A stretch of 64,000 bases of DNA, from the NCBI GenBank assembly GCA_964007475.1, contig OZ023273.1, positions 77,661,737 through 77,725,736 of the forward strand, given 5' to 3'. Source of the stretch: Hybos culiciformis (lineage: Eukaryota; Arthropoda; Insecta; Diptera; Hybotidae). Of the stretch, positions 32,472 through 44,800 are shown piece after piece. The notes below the pieces were generated by a model. The model did no database searches. It had not been told where the DNA came from and was given only the letters and a program-made list of their open reading frames with translations. Made by a program: the position numbers and the translations under genes. The first letter of the stretch is position 1. Each line of letters starts with the position of its first letter.

Positions 32472-33312
32472 CTTATATTGAAGTCATAGAAAAAAACTTA
32501 ACAGCAATAATAATGTATTAAATTATTCTTGAAAATAAAAATCCCTGCACTCCGAAATTCGCAGTTCCAAAAATTCTGTTAAATTGATTTCTGCACCTAT
32601 TTTTGAAAAGTATTTTCTAAAAATTTCAAAAGCCTGAAAGTAGGCTACTGTTGTTTATTAAAATTTTAGAGACAATTACATACCATAGCAATTTCATTTA
32701 AAAATAATTTTAAACTAAGAAAAATTCAGAGCTAACAACAATTTTTTTTATGAGTTCAATTTTTTCAAATTTCTTGAGGGTGCTGCAGTGTCGCAGCACC
32801 TATGTACGAGCCCCCGCTGATTATGACCCAACTGAACGGTTCCTTAAAAATTCGGTCATAAAATCCCCAGGTAATTATGACCGTTTTGATATTACATTAA
32901 TTCCTCCATTTTTTTCAGTTTTTCATTGGCTAAAATGAAATTTTGTGTTTGTTTACTTTTGCCTGGCGACTGAAAATAATTAAAATAGGAATTAAGACCT
33001 TCTTTCGAAATGGCTAGGCGAGAAAAAGCCTTTTCACGTGTTATTGCGGGACTTCAGAGATTATAATCTCCTCTTTCCCAACTTAAACTGTGGCTACGCG
33101 AGCTACGGCATTTTTTCTACGCCAGTCTGTGGGGTTTCAATGATTGTACCCCTTTTTCACAACTCAACCTATGGGTACGCATACAACGGGCTTTTCTTGT
33201 GTCCCTGCAGGGATTCAGGGTATATAATCCTTTTTTTGCAGCTTAACATATAGCTACGTCAAACATGCAACAAATTACCCATAAACTGCAAAATTTTACT
33301 TATTAGTCATTA
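32472..33312. other. No gene recognised
   Basis: Holds the hairpin GGTGCTGCAGTGTCGCAGCA (32779-32800) and several TTATGACC/GGTCATAA motifs in both orientations (32818-32885). Open frames are short with no recognised domain. Confidence 0.5.
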
Positions 33313-33320
33313 CTGTACGT

Positions 33321-33965
33321 CAGTGTTTCCCAATCTTTTATGCGACAAATTATTGAAGGTTGTCAAATTAAGCGACACAGTTAAACATGAAATTAATATA
33401 AAATTTCGATTAAGATCTTATTATAATCACGTTCATATGTATTTTATAAGTATTAAATATCGATTTTATACTTTTATGTGAAGATGGCGATATTTGAAAA
33501 TGCCTGTTGTTAATTCTAAAAATAAAATTAGTAGTACAAGGGTCGCTTGATCAACATTTCGATATAAGTACTTATGTTTAATTACGTAGGACAGAGATTG
33601 AAATTCTATATATGTAAGTATACTTTTTTTATTAGGTTGCAGAATTTCATCACAATTAGCTTATTTAAGTTTAAAAAATTAAAAAAAAAATAATTTCTGA
33701 TGAATCAGGATTAGTAATAGTTGAATGTCTAGTTTTCTTTTTAAGAATGAAATTTCTTGTAGAAGTTCTAAAATTGTATTCTTAGTTAATGGTCCATTCT
33801 ATAATAAATTTCAATTTGTTTTGACTTTCTAAATTTTGATTTAATAAAGGAATTAATATTGAATTATCAAAATTAAGTAACAAAAATAAAGTACAATTCC
33901 GCGACACATCTGAAAACAGTATGCGACACAACAGTGTGTCGCGACACCCTACTTTGATAACACTG
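33321..33965. mobile_element. hAT-like MITE with 8-bp target duplication
   Basis: 645 bp. Left end CAGTGTTTCCCAATC, right end reversed CAGTGTTATCAAAGT; GCGACA keywords lie just inside both ends. Flanks CTGTACGT (33313-33320) and CTGTACAT (33966-33973) match 7 of 8. Confidence 0.85.
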
Positions 33966-33973
33966 CTGTACAT

Positions 33974-34956
33974 ATATATAGATATATCTTGTACAACATT
34001 TTTAAAAAAGTTTTGTACTTTTTTAAATAATAAAATATTGTAGCTTTATTATCAAGACTGATTCTATAAATTTTCCAAATTGCAAATGGCTCGTATGTGA
34101 TACAAATTATACAGTCCCCCAGCTTAAAACTTACAAGAACATTTTTTTTTATCAAAATAGGCAACTTGGGAAAAATGAAAATAACCTGACTCTCCGGCTC
34201 AAAATATTTAAAAAATTTTAGGAAAAGAAAATTTCTGTAGACAGGCTCACTGATTTAAAAGGGGAAACCCTTATGGGTTACCGAAATGCTAATTGTGCTT
34301 TCGCAGTCCATCATATGTTTTCACTAATAAATAAACCGTATAAAAATGGTCGCTCTGGGTGCCAATAGATTTGAAAACCGGACTAATATACTATGTTTTA
34401 TATGAAAATTAAAAAAAAAACAACACTGTTATTTTCACCTCAGTCGGCAGTTCCCATGATTGCTGCGGTTGGTTTTTGTTCAAGAAAGTTTTCGAAAAAA
34501 TTCTCATCTCGGTTCTGTAGTCGACTTATACCTCCACATAAGTATTTGAACATTGTACGTATACTTAACAATTTTCATTAAAATCCATTTCATGACCTTA
34601 GTAATAACCGAGAGCTAAATTTTTTTCTTGCAATCGACCTTTCCCGACTGAAATTATTATCAAATTCCATTTTTAGACACACAAACTGAATCCTTTGACC
34701 AATCGGAGACGAAACATTTTCAAGGTCCTTATAAATAACCAATACATAATATATTTTGAACTCCAATACCGAATATCTAGAGATTCAGGTTTATTTTGGT
34801 TCAGCTTTTTTTATATTCCTACAAATGATATTTTCGCATAGAGACAAATTCGAGGGCAAATGGTAAAATATAAATTTGCCAATTAAAGAACACTAAATGA
34901 TTTTAAACCAAATTCAATTGTATAAAAGAGCCCAACATATATCACAATGCTCTATT
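33974..34956. other. No feature recognised
   Basis: AT-rich with small open frames lacking any recognisable domain on either strand. No terminal repeats seen. Confidence 0.5.
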
Positions 34957-35605
34957 TAGTGGTGGGATTCAGCCGGTTCGCACCGGTCCGCTCGAACCGT
35001 TTTCTAAAATATTTTAGATTAGCGCGAACCGTTTCCCTCCGTGACAATTTCTCAACTACTCAAAGAATTTACAATTTAAATTTACATTGAAATTTGTATT
35101 AAAAATAAAATTTCAATTATATAAAAAACATGATGTTTGTCTTTCGGTCTGTGTGTTATCTAAAAATTTAAAAACTACTTTCACACGATGAGTATCTCGA
35201 CAAGTGATGCGCGTACAATTTACAGTAAAACAATTTTTTCTTGCTTTTTTATTAATTTATAAAAAGAAATACTGGAAAATTTAACAAGCGTTTTACTTAT
35301 TTATCTGAAAAATCTCCTATTTCTTTAACTATGTTATGTGAATACTGTGAGTAAAGAACTGAATAAGAGTAAAAATATGCTTTTACAAAGTAATAAACAA
35401 GCAATCCTGTTTTGAAATTACAACATTTGGAAACATTAATCTAAAAATTTATGAGTTTTTATGAAGGAGAAAGTTTATATATGTTCTAGAAAGGTCTTTT
35501 AAAAAAATTAAAAAAACATTTTAGAGGATTCCAAACCACAAAAAAAATTGTATTATTTTTTTTTTACGGGATGCGAACCGGTTAAATGTTTTGAATCTCC
35601 CACTG
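34957..35605. mobile_element. hAT-like MITE
   Basis: Ends TAGTGGTGGGATTC and reversed CAGTGGGAGATTC, each followed by GGTTCGCA. Flanks GCTCTATT and ACTCCATT agree at 6 of 8 positions. A second copy end is at 27304. Confidence 0.75.
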
Positions 35606-35720
35606 ACTCCATTCTATACCTACACCCACACACATTTGTGGGATTATCATCTTTTTACTTGTAATACATGCAGTTACACTTTCATAAGTGCTTTCAAAAT
35701 TCTCAATAAAATTACCTTAC

Positions 35721-35843
35721 GTGTGACGAATTTTTCTTAATTGGACATAAAAATTCGCCCAAATTACAAATATTTGTTACTTGGCAATCGTTTTCATCTT
35801 CTCCTTTTTGACAATCTGCGTAGCCATCACAAAGCCAAGAATT
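35721..35843 (-). CDS. LDLa gene, exon m (LDLa 7 end, LDLa 8 start)
   Basis: Acceptor AAAATTATAG, donor CAC|GTAAGG. Codes [20 protein letters not shown], then [20 protein letters not shown]. The next exon is not visible below 35700 in this window. Confidence 0.8.
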
Positions 35844-38800
35844 CTATAATTTTAAATATAATCTAAAAAATGAATTGAACAATATCGTAAAATTTTAATA
35901 ATCTTACCAATATGCAACGTCCACTTTGGCAGGAAAATTCGTCAGGTGCACAGGTACGTACTTTGTCGATATCTTTGGATGGTTCACATTTCAGCTGAGA
36001 AAAATGAAATATATTTTTTTGGTGAAAAACAATTTAATCTTTAGTTAGGTAATGAGAGTAATATTATAATTTTATACATTTCAAGTTTGACAAAATTTTA
36101 ATTAATTACTATTAGAAATAGCTGGAAAATAGGGTCCAACCGCTTTTTTTTTATGACTTTCAAAGGCGATTTTCGATGTGACAGAACGAATCTCCGAAGC
36201 TCGTTCTATCACATCTGGGAATTTTGACAAAATATGGGTGCGACGTTGAGGCGGCGTGAAAATACTTGAAGTAGAGGAAGTAGGGCCTTATCGTAGAGAT
36301 AAAATTATATAGCGCAAAATTATCTACATTCAATTATTGTCTTTCAAATGACATTGGTGACATGAAATAACGCCCAAGCTATTAACGCCCAAAAGGCGTT
36401 ATTTCCCTCCGTAGTGTGAAATAAAGCCCAAATTGCGTTTGGGCTTTATTTCTCACAGTGATGGGTAATAACGCCCACGGGCGTTAATTCCTTTTTGCAT
36501 TTTTTGTTTGTTAGAAAAGAAATAACACCCAAACATGTTTTTTTTTTATTTAGGTGTTATTGAGGCTACATGACAACCGCGAATGTCATAACCGCGAAAT
36601 TTTATTCTTTCTTATATTTTTTTTTGTCATAACCGCGAAAAATATGGCAAAAAATTGAAAAAATTTCGTTTCGCGGTTATAACAAAAATTTTTGTTATAA
36701 CCGCGAAACACAAAAATTGGATTTTTATCTTTTCGCGGTTATAACAAAAAAATTTTCAATTTTTTGCCATATTTTTCTCGGTTATGACAAAAAAAATATA
36801 AGACATTTTTCGCGGTTATGACACTTTTATTTTTTATTTCGCGGTTATGACAAAAAAATTTGGCGGTTATGTCATGTAGCCACAAAAAACAGATGGTGCT
36901 GCAAATAAAAATAAAAATCCACTTATTTAAATTGAAACATTTTTTTAGGCCTTAATTCACTCTTTACTTTCATTTGAGTGTTAATTCCTCATATTTTCGG
37001 CTGTTATTTCCCATCACTGTGAGAAATAAAGCCTTAACACAATTTGTTAATTTTTGTGACTCGGCATTACATTTTACTGTAGGCAGATATTTCCAAAATT
37101 TGATATTTATCAAAATTTAAATTTGAAAAAAAAAAAAAAATTCAGAATCAAACTTTTTTTATAAAGTACTTTTAAATGACGTCAAAAACTGGGAACATGT
37201 CGAACAAAAAATAAGAAAACGTACTACGCTGACTTTTTATGCGTAGTGTATAATATAATTTGCGAAATAAATTTTTGAATAAAAACTTAACTTAAGAAAA
37301 TTTAATTATGAATTTGCCAATTCCCTTCCTAGATCCCAAAAAAAGAGAAAATGATCAAACAAAAGTGGTTACATAAATACTTTACTATTAGTAGGCAAAT
37401 TGTCCAAAATAAACAAAAAAAATGCGAAGTGGCTGTAACTTGATATAGACCTTTGAAAATGTGTATTTCTGAAACCAAGGAGTCCCTAGCCAAAAAAGGT
37501 GTTTTGGAGCGGCCACGATTTACCCTTTGCGGCACATGTAAATCACTATCAATATCGACAAGTTTGGTAAATTTAGCATCCTTAGATAATAAATAATAAT
37601 TTACATTACTATAATTTTATTTCTATTAATAATATTGCTGAAATAAACAGACAAAATCGAAAAATGCTGTTTTGTTCAAATAAATTCGATTTCTTGAAAA
37701 ATATTAAAAGCTATAAATTGAAAATTCGTTCTCTGAGGTTTTCGAGGTCGTTGAGTCTGTTTCTATTATTTTATTCGATGTTAATTATCATTTTCATCCA
37801 TTTGTACATTTGTTTTCTTAATCCAACTGCTTCACTAGATATGAGTGATATTCTGTAACAAAAGTACCACATTCTGGTATTAATGAGATGAAGAGAACAA
37901 GTAGCTAGATCAACGTTATCGCCGACAACAAATGTTCGAGCATTATTCGACATTTCTATTACGGTTTTAACAATAAGTGTATCCGCATAATCCATTGCTT
38001 GTTTCACCACGAATTTTCTATTTTGGAGAAATTTTGTTAAAAGAAATCTATCTGATTTAATTTTTATCGTTTGAATAATGAAATGGTAAAGCACACTACT
38101 AAGTTTTAAACAGTTTAAACATGATTATTTCGTGCTTAGATACACGCACAGTGGTTGAAAAACTTGATTGTCAAATACTGGGTCGAGCATATTGAATGCT
38201 CGGGACTAAACGGGTTCTTCAAAAGAATGTGTTTGTGTATGAGTATACAAAGTTGCAGATACTTCGCAACTCGTTTATTTGACGATTTTCGGCTTGATTT
38301 GCCTGTACTATATCTCATGTAAGAAAACAAAAATCCAGATTGATATCAAAATCATTATTACAATAATTATTTAGAATTTAGACAAATTTTCTAACGAAAA
38401 GTATTTAAAAAAAATTCATTTTCTCTAAATCTATATTTTGGAGCTATGGGGTTTTGGTAAATCTCCACAGAATTAAAGCTCGATTTTTGAAAAGAAAGCA
38501 CAAAAATATATTATTAAAAGTAATTTATCAAATTATTAATATTTAGGAAAAAAACCGAATTGAATTTAATAAAACATTTAATTTTTTGCAGCATACAATC
38601 TAATTCGGTATGATTATTATCCACTACAGTGGCTCCCAACTGTAGGTAGCGACCCACTCAGCGAAGCTGGATCGCCAACAATTTTATTATTTAGTTGTTA
38701 ATTTACTTTTAATTCAAAAAAAACTATTGTTGTGGAAAAATAATATTAAAAGTTGTAATTATGACTGCTTTGATACATTACAAACTTTTGTAATTGAAAA

Positions 38801-41800
38801 TGAAATGATTTTAATTTTGTAATAATTGAACATTTGGACAAAACTTATGAAAAATTAATTTTTTTATTTCCGCAATGAAAATTCTCGATAAATATACATG
38901 GGTAATAAATCCTGTTCAAAATGCTCCAGCTACTGACATATCGACAAAACCGGATGAAGAATCGAGAGAGTTGTGTGAGGATAGAGCAAAGAAAATTGAT
39001 TTTTTGTGATTTTTTGTGTCTTATACATATATGTGAAATTGCATTTTCAGCAATGTTTGCTTTAAAAAACTAATATCGCAATAAATTACAATTATTAAAC
39101 TGAAACAATTAATTAATACTAAACGCCTGAAAATAACTAAAACAAAAGTAGGTGTCATTAGCAAAAATGGAAAACAGGCCCATTCCTTTCATTACATAAT
39201 TATTTTGATAGTAATAAATATGTGAATTAAAGTTTTTACTTTTTTTTTTAGAGCTGTGTCGGGAAAACCTTATTCTTTAAATAAGTGGGTCGAAACTGAT
39301 AAAAGTTTGGGAGCCTCTTACTACATGAATTGAAACTAGGTACTCAGCTTTTTAATTAAAAGGTGCCGTTTAGAATTGTTTCTAATTTTTAAATATTTTA
39401 GTGAAAACGCAATAAAATCTAACTGTGATAAAATGATCTCGAGAATTAAAACAAAATAAAAAATAATATAATGTAAAAATATAGACGTAATAATATATTT
39501 ATAAGGTTGCCAATTGTACTTAACCTATTTAAAAAAAACAACAAATTTTTGAATTTTTTTAGTGGTGTAAAGTTGAAAACTTAAAATGTAAGTGGGTATA
39601 TTTACTTCATCTTCAGCACCTTCACAATCACGTTCTCCATCGCATTTCCAACGATTCGGAATACAAGTACCATCGTCACACCTTTATTATAAAAGTTTTT
39701 TTATAATTTATATTAATTTTTTTTACATTAAATTTAACTAAACACTAACTTGAATTCAGCCGTTGTACAGCTCGTAATCTTATTCAAACAATTTTCTTCA
39801 TCTAAGAAATACATGTATGTATATATTAGCATGCTTATAGAATAATTATTAATGTCAAAAAATATAGAACTGTCTGTCTCGAAATCTTGTTCACTTTCAT
39901 CCAAACCAAAGCATCAGATTTTCCCATTTCGGGTAACCGAGTTATAAGCTCCCAACCGGCGATGGATCGCTATTATTTTCATATAAAATTTATATTATTT
40001 TAAATTTTGGAATGGATTCTGGTGAAAATTATTAAGTGGAAGATGAATTTCGATGAAAGGAAACTATAAGTATGGAAAGATTTTGTATTCACGGACTGGG
40101 CGTTGAAAATCAATTTTGATGAAAATTACTACATGAACAGAGAGCAAAAATAAAAAAAATATTCTGGAATTATTTTATATTTAAATCTTGAAAGCGGCCT
40201 TTATACTTAAAATTAATGAGGTACTGTTCTATATTTTTTTGCTGATAATATTTTGCAGCCAACTTACCACTCCAGTCTCCACAATCATTATGACCGTCAC
40301 ATTGGAATCTGGAAAGTATGCATCTAGTACCCGGAACACCAGAATCGCCACCATGTATATTTCTACATTTGAATTCACCTGTAATATTATGAAATAAATT
40401 ATTACTAACGTAAATTTCAATCAAAAAATACAAACTACCGTATAATAAATGAAACTTTGATAAATAATATAAATATAAATAAATTTAAATAAATTAAATA
40501 AATGAAATTATGGTTACGTCAATCATAAATTGAACAAACGTTTACGCTTTGTGCATATACTTTATCGAGGAATATGTACGATAATATTGGCACATTGATA
40601 AACACTTTTACCTACAAGTACATAGCAATTGGAATTGAGAAAAAAAAACTTAACGCTGAGCCAAATTTGTTCATCATAAATTCAACAAATTTTTTTGAGT
40701 AAATATCAGCGACATTGTGGAGACAGTAAAAAAGGTAACCAACAAATTTCTATTATGTATATAATTTTGAAATTTCGAACAACAAATACATATATTTCGA
40801 TCAAATTGGTATATTATACACAGAAAGAAATTTGCTCTTACTGAAAACTAAAAAATGCGTTAAAATTAACGAAAATTTCGTTGATTTTGCACATACGAAT
40901 ATTTCGTTGAAAAAAGAACGTTGTTCGTTAAAAAAGTTCGTTATACCCCCAAAACCAAAAACCTTTCAAATTCTTCAGCAAAAACACCGCAAATACAAAA
41001 AAAAATTTACTAGACTAAATTTTTTTTATTTATTTAAATTTTGTATTTATTTTTTTTTATTTATTTATTTTTTTATTTATTTTGTTTTTCATTTTTTTTT
41101 ATTTTTTTTTTATTTTTTTAATTTTTTTTATTAATTTTTTTTATTAATTTTTTTTATTTTTTATTTATTTATTTTTTTTATTTATTAATTTTTTTTATTT
41201 AGGTTTCTTATTTTTTTAATTTATTTTTTAAATTTTGTTATTTTTCTTTTTTAATAATTTTTTTTATGCCCGCTTGTAGATTCGAACCACTGTCCTAAAC
41301 ATTGCAATCCACCAACTCTGCCACTGAGCTATGAACTAAATTTACGGCAATGTGTAAAATGGAAAATATAAGTTTTGTATGGAATGAAATTTTTGTTTCC
41401 CATATTTAACGATTAACGAACTTTTTTAACGAGTACTAAAAAAGGTTAGTTTTTCTGTAATATGAAAAAATACGAAATTTACGTTATCAAAACCTACATT
41501 TTCTTAAATTTTTGTTATTTCAACGAGACTTTCAATAACGAACTTTTTTGACGTAAACGTTACGACCTTATTTTTCTCCGTGTACACAAAAGGTTTATCT
41601 GCTGAAGAATTACTATGGATGCATGTCAGCTGTACAATTACCAGTTGTACATATTTTTTGTACAATCCAAAATACCACTTGTACAATTTAAAATTTAATT
41701 GTACATCTGGTTTTTTGGATTGTACAAGTGGTATAAAGATTCCATTTGTACAATTGACCACTTGTACAGACTAGTGCCGGTTGTATAATCCAGTTGTACA

Positions 41801-44800
41801 TTTTAGACCAGTTGTACTATCTCAATTTTTTCGAATTAACCACTTACACAATTTTTGACCAGTTGTAAAATCTATATTTTATAGAATTAACGGCTACATG
41901 CAAAGCAATGTAAATACCTAGCAATGCTATTCAAAAATGTTTATGTGTGATAAAGTACCTGTCAAAAATTTTTTTTTGTGTAAAATATATGAAAAATGTA
42001 AAAAAAAATAGAGGTTTACGCAAAGAAACTTGATTTTGTAGAATTAAAAAAAAACTTTCCTTTTTAAAAGGTAAGTCACTTAAAATTGACTGCTTTAATG
42101 AAACTAATTTCGACTTCAGAATGCAGAATCATATTAAAAAAATTGATAATTTACTCATTTTATTCAGAATCATAAATAATTCATCAATTATTTATTATTT
42201 AAGTAGTAAACTGCTGTATTGAAAGGAAAATATTTTTAATTTTAAAATTATTTTTTTAATTTATTATATAACATGCAGAAAATATGGTAAGGAAATCTTG
42301 TGTAAGGGGTTGTGACACAAGAACCAAGACTGAAATATTTACGTTTGTTCGAATTTTTTAGTTTATAATGTCGACTAAATTATAATAAATTAGAACTTTA
42401 AAACGAATTACATAAATTTTATATAAGAAAAATTGAAACATTGTGTACATTATTTTATATCATTACTTATTTTTATAGGAACCATGGAACCTCTTATACA
42501 AACTTTTAATTTAAATCAATTCAAATTTAGAGTAAAATAATAAATTGTCAATGCTTCAATTAAATTTAAATTATGATACTTTTACAAGGATCCCTTATAA
42601 AAATATTTTGAAATTAAAATAAAGTACCTATCAAAATTGTTTTTGACATTTGATTTTCATAGGTACATTGCTACGTATTTACATTGCTTTGCTACATGAC
42701 ATAACTGCGAATGTCATAACCGCAAAAATTTTTTGTTATAACCGCGAAATAAAAAATATATTTTATCATTTCGAGGTTATATTATGGAAAAAGCGTTTTG
42801 GGGAACGGGGGACGGCTGCTTCCTCCCCCGAACCCTCTAGGCCACATTTTTTTTCTTGGCGCGCGAAGCGAATTGGACGCGGTAGCGGTCACCCATTATG
42901 CACAACAGTTTTTCCTTATTTTGCTTCGTATTTCACGGTTATAACTTTACCATAGAGATTGTACAACTGGTCTAAAATTGTACAAGTGGTTATTTTCAAA
43001 AAACATATATTGTACAACTGGTCAAATATTGTACACCTGGTCCAACAGTGTACAAGTGGTTAATTTGAGTAAAAAGGATTGTATAACTGGTACAAGTGGT
43101 AAAAACTGGATTGTACAAGTGGTAAATTTATCTGTACAATTGGATAAATCAATTGTACAACTAGTAAATTGTACAACTGGTCAACTGGACTATTTTTTAC
43201 CACATGTACAGAGAAAAATACCAGTGTACATCTTTTTTCTCCATACAAATTGAAAAATTGTACAACTGGTAATTGTACAAGTGGCACTCACCTATTATTA
43301 TTATAAAAGCGCTAAGATTGCAATAATTCTCTAAAAAAATTCAAAATTAACTTAAATAGTTATTAAAATACCTTCGGGACAAGTTGTCAAAATGTTCTCA
43401 CAATTTGATTCATCGGAACCATCTGCACAATCCCGATCACCTGTAAAAGTAGGATAATATAATAAATAGAAAAATTCCAGGATTAAAATTGCTTACCATC
43501 ACATCGAAATGATAATGAAACACAAAATCCATCTCCACATTGAAAATGGTCAGTAGTACAACTGAAGAAACATGGTAAATTTTAATAAGAAATATTAGCT
43601 ACAGCTTCACCATAAGATAATTTGAAATACTCAATTTTAAATTCCTAATTTATTTCGTTAGTGTAAATTTATTATTCTAATGGGAATTTACAATAACAAA
43701 AAAAATGTACGCTAACAAAATAGATCAGGAATTTTAAATTCTGTATTTCAAATTCTTTTCGGGTGAAGGTGTTCAAAGTTTTTTTTTGTCTTAACTTACG
43801 GTATTTTTTTACAATTCATTTCATCGCTACTATCTAAACAATCATCATCACCTAAGAAAATATTAAATGTTTTAATATAAAAATTGTTAGGAAAATTGCA
43901 ATGGCCGTATTATAAGGATGATGTCTTGCACCTCGTTCGCATTAAAATTTTAAATCAACTAATTTTCGGGAATTTCGAATGCCATTCGCATTACATATTG
44001 GATTATTTATTGTTGATAATAAAAAATTCAATGAACAAAAGATATGGTAAGCAACCAAATTTCTCAAATTTTAAATTATTTTTATTTTTTTCTTTGTCAA
44101 TTTTGTTTTTATTTTCCTTTTTTTACCGCTTTGACAAAAAATGTGTTCAATCATATTCAGAACATAAGTGAGAAAAAGTAACTAGAAAAATTTTCTCTTT
44201 TTTTAATAAACATAGTGAAATATTTGAATTCCGGATAATATTTAAGTATGGGAACTTCCAGTTCATTTGTCTAAAAAAATCCTAAGCTGTCTAAAATACA
44301 CTAATATTCCACTAATGTGAAAAAAATTTAACAGGGTAAAATACGAAGTTCTTTTTAATATTAATCATCATTACAGATAAAATCTCGCACTCCGTGAAGT
44401 TTCACTTCTTCAGTGTGTCCCGTCACTCACACATCGTTTTGATAAGTCAATGTTGCTAATGGCGTCGTGACATTTGTCCGCGGGACATTCGTCCGCGATG
44501 AAATTTGTATGGAAAACTTCGCGGACAAATCTCATTTTACAAAATGACATTTGTCCGCGATTGTAAAATGACATTTGTACGCCGCGGACAAATGTCTCAA
44601 AATGAGCGGACAAATGACATTTTGCAAAATGACATTTGTCCGCGATTGAATTTTCAAACTTTATTGATTGATTTTTAAAATTTTTAGCGGACAAATGTCA
44701 TTTTGCAAAATGTCATTTGTCCGCGATTGAAATTTAAAATTTTAGCGGACAAATGTCATTTTGCAAAATGTCATTTGTCCGCGATTGCCTTTTCAGTTTT

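Larger units (their letters stand above)
36120..37245. mobile_element. Foldback-family element carrying three nested insertions
   Basis: Outer parts match the foldback at 60504-61038: CTTTCAAAGGCGATTTT, AAAATTATCTACATTCAATT, TTTAAATGACGTCAAAAACT, GGGAACATGTCGAACAAAAA. Inserted in it are a LINE 3' coding scrap (36178-36290) and the palindromic keyword elements at about 36362-37045 and 36564-36881. Lies in the region downstream (3') of LDLa exon l. Confidence 0.65.
41631..43279. mobile_element. Keyword element TTGTACAACTGGT
   Basis: A 21-bp perfect terminal inverted repeat (TGTACAATTACCAGTTGTAC...) at 41631-41651 and 43259-43279. Both flanking parts (41631-41890, 42955-43279) are built from TTGTACAACTGGT or TTGTACAAGTGGT in both orientations, about 25 copies. 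The middle is occupied by another element (41892-42945). Confidence 0.88.

Noticed and set aside
40832..41134. Plus-strand 100-codon frame, Phe/Tyr-rich end
   Set aside because: Runs through the palindromic words and T-rich tract of the TA-flanked element; no domain.
41268..41335. Functional tRNA gene
   Set aside because: Boxes A and B are present, but the acceptor and anticodon stems do not pair and an A-rich tail follows; SINE head more likely.
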